From Thalassococcus_A lentus (lineage in GTDB: Bacteria; Pseudomonadota; Alphaproteobacteria; Rhodobacterales; Rhodobacteraceae): 64,000 nucleotides of DNA. The translations under genes and the position numbers were made by a program. Shown here piece after piece: positions 60,820 to 64,000 of the stretch (the stretch's first letter is position 1; each line of letters starts with the position of its first letter). A model generated the notes under the pieces. The model did not search any database, was not told where the DNA came from, and saw nothing but the letters and a program-made list of their open reading frames with translations. The stretch lies in assembly GCF_028023555.1 (NCBI RefSeq), contig NZ_JAQIOY010000002.1, positions 620,001 to 684,000 of the forward strand. The letters are read 5' to 3'.

Positions 60820-61677
60820 TCATCCGGCCCAGAATACAACCGAGTCCATCGCACCGCTGTCAGACAGGGCCAAAAAGAACCCGGCAAGGCCCATACACAG
60901 CGATGCAACACGCATATCTTCGCCCTTGGTCAGGTTGTGCGCAAACAACGGAATCGCGATGGGCAAAGCGACGGTCGCGACCGTCAGTGACACGGCCCAC
61001 GTCGACAGACGCGCCTCAACAGGGATTGTGCTGGCTGGGTCTTCGACCGCCTGCAACTCCTCGGCGGTTGCCTCGCGCAACATCACATCACGCAGGCAGC
61101 TCTCCAATTCAGTCCAGTCCGTTTCCAAGACCGCCGCCCGGCCAAGCGGCTGGAGTTGCCGCTCGGCCGCGCAGTCCACATGGTCATTCGGAACAGCCAG
61201 AGGGCGCTGTCGCGGTACAGCATTTTGGTTCGCGCTCCTGATCACACGCCGCGGTACAACCGGCCTGTCCAGCGGCCGCCTTGGCGCGTAGCGTCCGGCG
61301 AGGTGATCATCCAAGCCCGCGACAAAGGCCTCCTTGGGAATGCGTGATTGCGAGCCTGTCCAAATCACGTGGCTCACAGGCAATCGAGTGACAAGGAAAT
61401 AGGCGATCACCGCTAGTCGCTTGAGCGTCGTCTTTTCACTAGACCCCGACTTTATCGCCGTCAGGGACAACATTGTCTCGTCCTGCACGAAAGCCAAATC
61501 AAGCCGGTATTGCGATCGGCCAGAGCCAAAACTCAATCGGGTCAAACCGGCTTCGGTCGTCTTCAGGATCGAGGGATCACCGATCGCCTCGGCCACCATT
61601 TCCGAAACTTTGGGAAGCGACACCAACTGTTCGCGTTGCAGGATCAGTTTGACAGTATATGAGCTCGTGCCTGTCAT
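60820..61677 (-). CDS. Membrane protein of unknown function, paralogue B
   Basis: 285 residues. N-terminal soluble domain (VKLILQREQLVSLPKVSEMVAEAIGD ... LAVIAYFLVTRLPVSHVIWTGSQSRIPKEAFVAGL), a proline- and arginine-rich linker, and two C-terminal hydrophobic segments (STWAVSLTVATVALPIAIPLFAHNLTKGEDMRVASLCMGLAGFFLALSDSG). Its C-terminal half resembles that of the protein at 58883-59701 (pattern K/RGxDxRxA then hydrophobic, FxAL). ATG 61677 has AAAGGAGA 6 bases upstream. Upstream of the transglycosylase gene on the same strand. Confidence 0.78.
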   Translation of the reverse strand: MTGTSSYTVKLILQREQLVSLPKVSEMVAEAIGDPSILKTTEAGLTRLSFGSGRSQYRLDLAFVQDETMLSLTAIKSGSSEKTTLKRLAVIAYFLVTRLPVSHVIWTGSQSRIPKEAFVAGLDDHLAGRYAPRRPLDRPVVPRRVIRSANQNAVPRQRPLAVPNDHVDCAAERQLQPLGRAAVLETDWTELESCLRDVMLREATAEELQAVEDPASTIPVEARLSTWAVSLTVATVALPIAIPLFAHNLTKGEDMRVASLCMGLAGFFLALSDSGAMDSVVFWAG

Positions 61678-61953
61678 CTGCGTCTCCTTTGGAAACTGCT
61701 TTTTTGTTGCTAGCAGTCTCGAAAGGAATTGTGCGGAGGACGTGCGGTTCACATGGCCAGTTTAGGACCATCACCCCTTCAAAAGTCTCAGTCCGTCAAC
61801 AATAGGGTTGGTTTGGCGCGTTCATTTACCAAGTTGGCACGGCTGGCTGAGTAACCCTCTTTGGCATTTTGACTGACCGTTTACGCGCAGGTTCGGGCCT
61901 AATACGTGTTCAGACCAAATTGTGGAAATCCAGTTGTCAGCCAGCGCAAAACA
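61678..61953. other. Intergenic region upstream of paralogue B
   Basis: 276 bases (348 up to glnA) with no credible coding sequence. It contains the Shine-Dalgarno and presumably the promoter of the gene starting at 61677. I saw no strong inverted repeat other than the glnA terminator at its right end. Confidence 0.6.
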
Positions 61954-61980
61954 AAAGGGCGCCCGGTCTGAGCGCCCTTT
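61954..61980 (-). terminator. Intrinsic terminator of glnB-glnA
   Basis: AAAGGGCGC / GCGCCCTTT stem with a 9-base loop and TTTTGTTTT on the - strand side, about 45 bases past the glnA stop. Confidence 0.9.
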
Positions 61981-62025
61981 GCTATGTCTTTTGTCAGAGC
62001 GGTTAATGCCCGCTCTGCTGCCGAA

Positions 62026-63432
62026 TTAGCAGCTGTAGTACATGCCGAACTCAACAGGGTGCGGCGTGTGCTCGTAAGTTTCGATCTCTTCCATCTTGAG
62101 CTCGATGTAGCCCGCGATCTGGTCTTTGGTGAACACGTCACCGGCCAGCAGGAAGTCGTGATCGTTTTCAAGGCACTCGATTGCTTCACGCAGGGAGCCG
62201 CAAACCGTCGGGATGCCGGCCAGTTCTTCTGCAGGCAGATCATAGAGGTTCTTGTCCATCGCCTCGCCGGGATCGATCTTGTTCTTGATACCGTCAAGAC
62301 CGGCCATGAGCAGAGCGGCGAAGCACAGGTATGGGTTCGCGCTTGGATCAGGGAAACGCGCTTCAACACGCTTGGCCTTGGGGCTTTCGGTCCATGGAAT
62401 ACGGACACAGCCGGAACGGTTACGAGCAGAGTATGCGCGCAGAACAGGTGCTTCGAAGCCCGGGATCAAACGCTTGTAAGAGTTTGTCGAAGGGTTGGTG
62501 AAGGCGTTCAGCGTCTTGGCGTGCTTCAGGATGCCGCCGATGAAGTACAGCGCTTCCTGAGACAGGTCAGCGTATTTGTCGCCAGCAAAGAGCGGCTTGC
62601 CGTCTTTCCAGATCGACATGTTGCAGTGCATGCCGGTGCCGTTGTCGCCGTAAATCGGCTTGGGCATGAAGGTTGCCGACTTGCCGTAAGCCTGTGCCAC
62701 GTTGTGGATCACGTACTTGTACTTCTGCAGCTCGTCCGCCTGAGTGGTCAGCGAGCCAAAGATCAGGCCCAGTTCGTGCTGACAGGACGCAACCTCGTGG
62801 TGGTGCTTGTCCACTTTCATGCCCATGCGCTTCATGGTCGAAAGCATTTCGGAACGGATATCCTGGCCGTCGTCGATTGGGTTGACCGGGAAGTAACCGC
62901 CCTTAACGCCCGGACGGTGGCCGGTGTTGCCCATTTCGTATTCTGTGTCGGTGTTCCACGATGCGTCGATCGCGTCGACTTCGTAGGATACCTTGTTGAT
63001 CGAGTTGCTGAAGCGCACATCGTCAAACAGGAAGAATTCCGCTTCCGGGCCCCAGTAGGATACGTCACCGATGCCGGAGGACTTCAGGTATGCCTCGGCC
63101 TTCTGAGCTGTACCGCGTGGGTCACGCTCGTAGGCTTCGCCTGTGTCTGGCTCAACAACGGAACAGTGAACGCAGATTGTCTTTTCCGCATAGAACGGAT
63201 CGATATAGGCGCTGTCGCAGTCGGGCATCAGTTTCATGTCCGACGCTTCGATCGACTTCCAGCCCGCGATGGACGAGCCGTCGAACATGAAGCCTTCTTC
63301 GAGGAAGTCCTCGTCGACCTGATCTTCCATTACGGTCACGTGCTGCAGCTTGCCACGTGGATCGGTGAAGCGGATGTCGACGTAGGCGACCTCTTCATCC
63401 TTGATCATCTTGAGCAGATCTTTTGCGCTCAT
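62026..63432 (-). CDS. glnA: Glutamine synthetase type I
   Basis: 468 residues, normal for GSI. Converts glutamate and ammonia to glutamine with ATP. Blocks: FMFDGSSIAGWKSI, GPEAEFFLFD, NGTGMHCNMSIW, and the adenylylation tyrosine in DKNLYDLPAEE near residue 397, so activity is expected to be controlled by GlnE and PII. ATG 63432 is fixed by the family N-terminus MSAKDLLKMIKDEEV. 55 bases downstream of glnB, in the classical glnBA order. Confidence 0.98.
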   Translation of the reverse strand: MSAKDLLKMIKDEEVAYVDIRFTDPRGKLQHVTVMEDQVDEDFLEEGFMFDGSSIAGWKSIEASDMKLMPDCDSAYIDPFYAEKTICVHCSVVEPDTGEAYERDPRGTAQKAEAYLKSSGIGDVSYWGPEAEFFLFDDVRFSNSINKVSYEVDAIDASWNTDTEYEMGNTGHRPGVKGGYFPVNPIDDGQDIRSEMLSTMKRMGMKVDKHHHEVASCQHELGLIFGSLTTQADELQKYKYVIHNVAQAYGKSATFMPKPIYGDNGTGMHCNMSIWKDGKPLFAGDKYADLSQEALYFIGGILKHAKTLNAFTNPSTNSYKRLIPGFEAPVLRAYSARNRSGCVRIPWTESPKAKRVEARFPDPSANPYLCFAALLMAGLDGIKNKIDPGEAMDKNLYDLPAEELAGIPTVCGSLREAIECLENDHDFLLAGDVFTKDQIAGYIELKMEEIETYEHTPHPVEFGMYYSC

Positions 63433-63487
63433 TTCGCTATTCCCTTGTCTGATAGAAAGTTGGTTCGTGTTCTTGATCGGTCGCCCG

Positions 63488-63826
63488 TCAGAGCGCCTCG
63501 GAGCCGGTTTCACCGGTACGGATGCGCAACGCCTGCTCTACCGGGCTGACAAAAATCTTGCCGTCCCCGATTTTGTCCGTCTTGGCAGCCGAAACGATCG
63601 CGTCGATCGCGCCATCTACCTGATCGTCATCCAGAACGACCTCGATTTTGACCTTCGGCAGAAAGTCGACGACATATTCCGCGCCGCGATACAGTTCGGT
63701 GTGACCTTTCTGACGGCCGAAACCTTTAACTTCGACAACGCTCAGGCCTTGAATGCCGGCGTCTTGAAGGGCTTCCTTGACCTCGTCGAGTTTGAAAGGC
63801 TTGATGATCGCCTCGATCTTTTTCAT
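63488..63826 (-). CDS. glnB: Nitrogen regulatory protein PII
   Basis: 112 residues. KKIEAIIKPFKLDEVKEALQDAGIQGLSVVEVKGFGRQKGH with Tyr51 in RGAEYVVDF, the uridylylation site, identifies a PII protein that reports nitrogen and 2-oxoglutarate status to glutamine synthetase adenylylation and to NtrB. ATG 63826 has GAGGAG 8 bases upstream; the longer frame is not supported. First gene of glnBA. Confidence 0.97.
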   Translation of the reverse strand: MKKIEAIIKPFKLDEVKEALQDAGIQGLSVVEVKGFGRQKGHTELYRGAEYVVDFLPKVKIEVVLDDDQVDGAIDAIVSAAKTDKIGDGKIFVSPVEQALRIRTGETGSEAL

Positions 63827-64000
63827 GGCCGTGCTCCTCACTTTGGTTCCGTAGGTGTGCAGATCATTTCCAGTGCAAGGCCACAATCAGATAGGCCTGC
63901 AGGCACAGGGCCCTTAGCCTGTAAAAAAGCGCTCTGCAAATTTATTGATCGTTTTGTCTATTTTTTGTGCAGTTTGAAAACTTGTGGTGGTTCCGGGCTC
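63827..64000 (-). promoter_or_regulatory. glnB upstream region
   Basis: 174 bases to the window edge. Its right part (63920-63985) is AT-rich and contains TGCAC near 63970 and TTGCAGAGCGC near 63930 on the - strand. No clear sigma-54 (GG-N10-GC) site was found by eye. It should hold the nitrogen-regulated glnBA promoter. Confidence 0.45.

Noticed and set aside
59896..61677. Type VI secretion or prophage lysis module suggested by the transglycosylase
   Set aside because: No holin, spanin, phage structural or Tss genes are present and the enzyme has a normal signal peptide.
61984..63549. 521-residue open frame antisense to glnA
   Set aside because: Shadow of glnA codon bias; no ribosome-binding site or domain.

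Overview
The window looks like a chromosomal segment of a marine alphaproteobacterium of the order Rhodobacterales, Roseobacter group. The evidence is high-GC coding sequence, the conserved orders pepA-holC / lptF-lptG-lptD-surA-pdxA-rsmA, prfA-prmC-DUF4167, fabD-fabG-acpP and glnB-glnA, and a DddP-type DMSP lyase whose six metal-ligand residues are all present. The genus cannot be fixed from sequence reading alone. No prophage, insertion sequence, CRISPR array or rRNA operon is visible. One tRNA gene, tRNA-Leu(UAG), is present.

Layout. 1-6956: a tandem set of four RTX (type I secreted, calcium-binding) protein genes, the first cut by the window edge and the third a serralysin-like M10 metalloprotease. 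Three carry a C-terminal cassette of about 204 residues that is almost invariant in protein but differs silently at about 30 percent of codons. 7035-24988: housekeeping block with ndk, an MFS exporter, an ABC-F ATPase, MarC, a membrane aspartic protease, holC-pepA, then the outer-membrane assembly operon lptF-lptG-lptD-surA-pdxA-rsmA, followed by DUF4167, prmC, prfA and a DUF1499 protein. 25158-30478: choline-O-sulfate/choline to glycine betaine operon betI-betC-betB-betA with a perfect 18-bp palindrome upstream of betI. 30501-40554: mixed accessory genes (DUF1036, DMT exporter, Lhr-type helicase, CoA-transferase plus nitroreductase, ArgO/ArgP pair, TSUP exporter). 40551-42949: a 108-bp palindromic element and a membrane-anchored NB-ARC/TPR STAND ATPase. 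43064-51019: yebC, an amidotransferase, fatty-acid genes, rpsF-rpsR-rplI with a structured leader, an XRE regulator and tig.

51179-55692 is the most system-like accessory locus: a hybrid histidine kinase directly behind a PhnD-type periplasmic binding protein, with a NarL-type response regulator and two small divergent Hpt-like proteins that share an unusual H-R-x-x-G-P signature. No transporter subunits accompany the binding protein, so I infer a sensory phosphorelay. 55742-61677 holds tRNA-Leu, a stand-alone Hint protein, dddP (DMSP cleavage), a DUF3445 protein, and a lytic transglycosylase flanked by two related membrane proteins of unknown function. 62026-63826 is glnB-glnA, nitrogen assimilation and its PII control.

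Start sites were moved inward from the longest open frames wherever a Shine-Dalgarno sequence or the known N-terminus of the family argued for it. Family names come from recognising motifs by eye; no database search was run.
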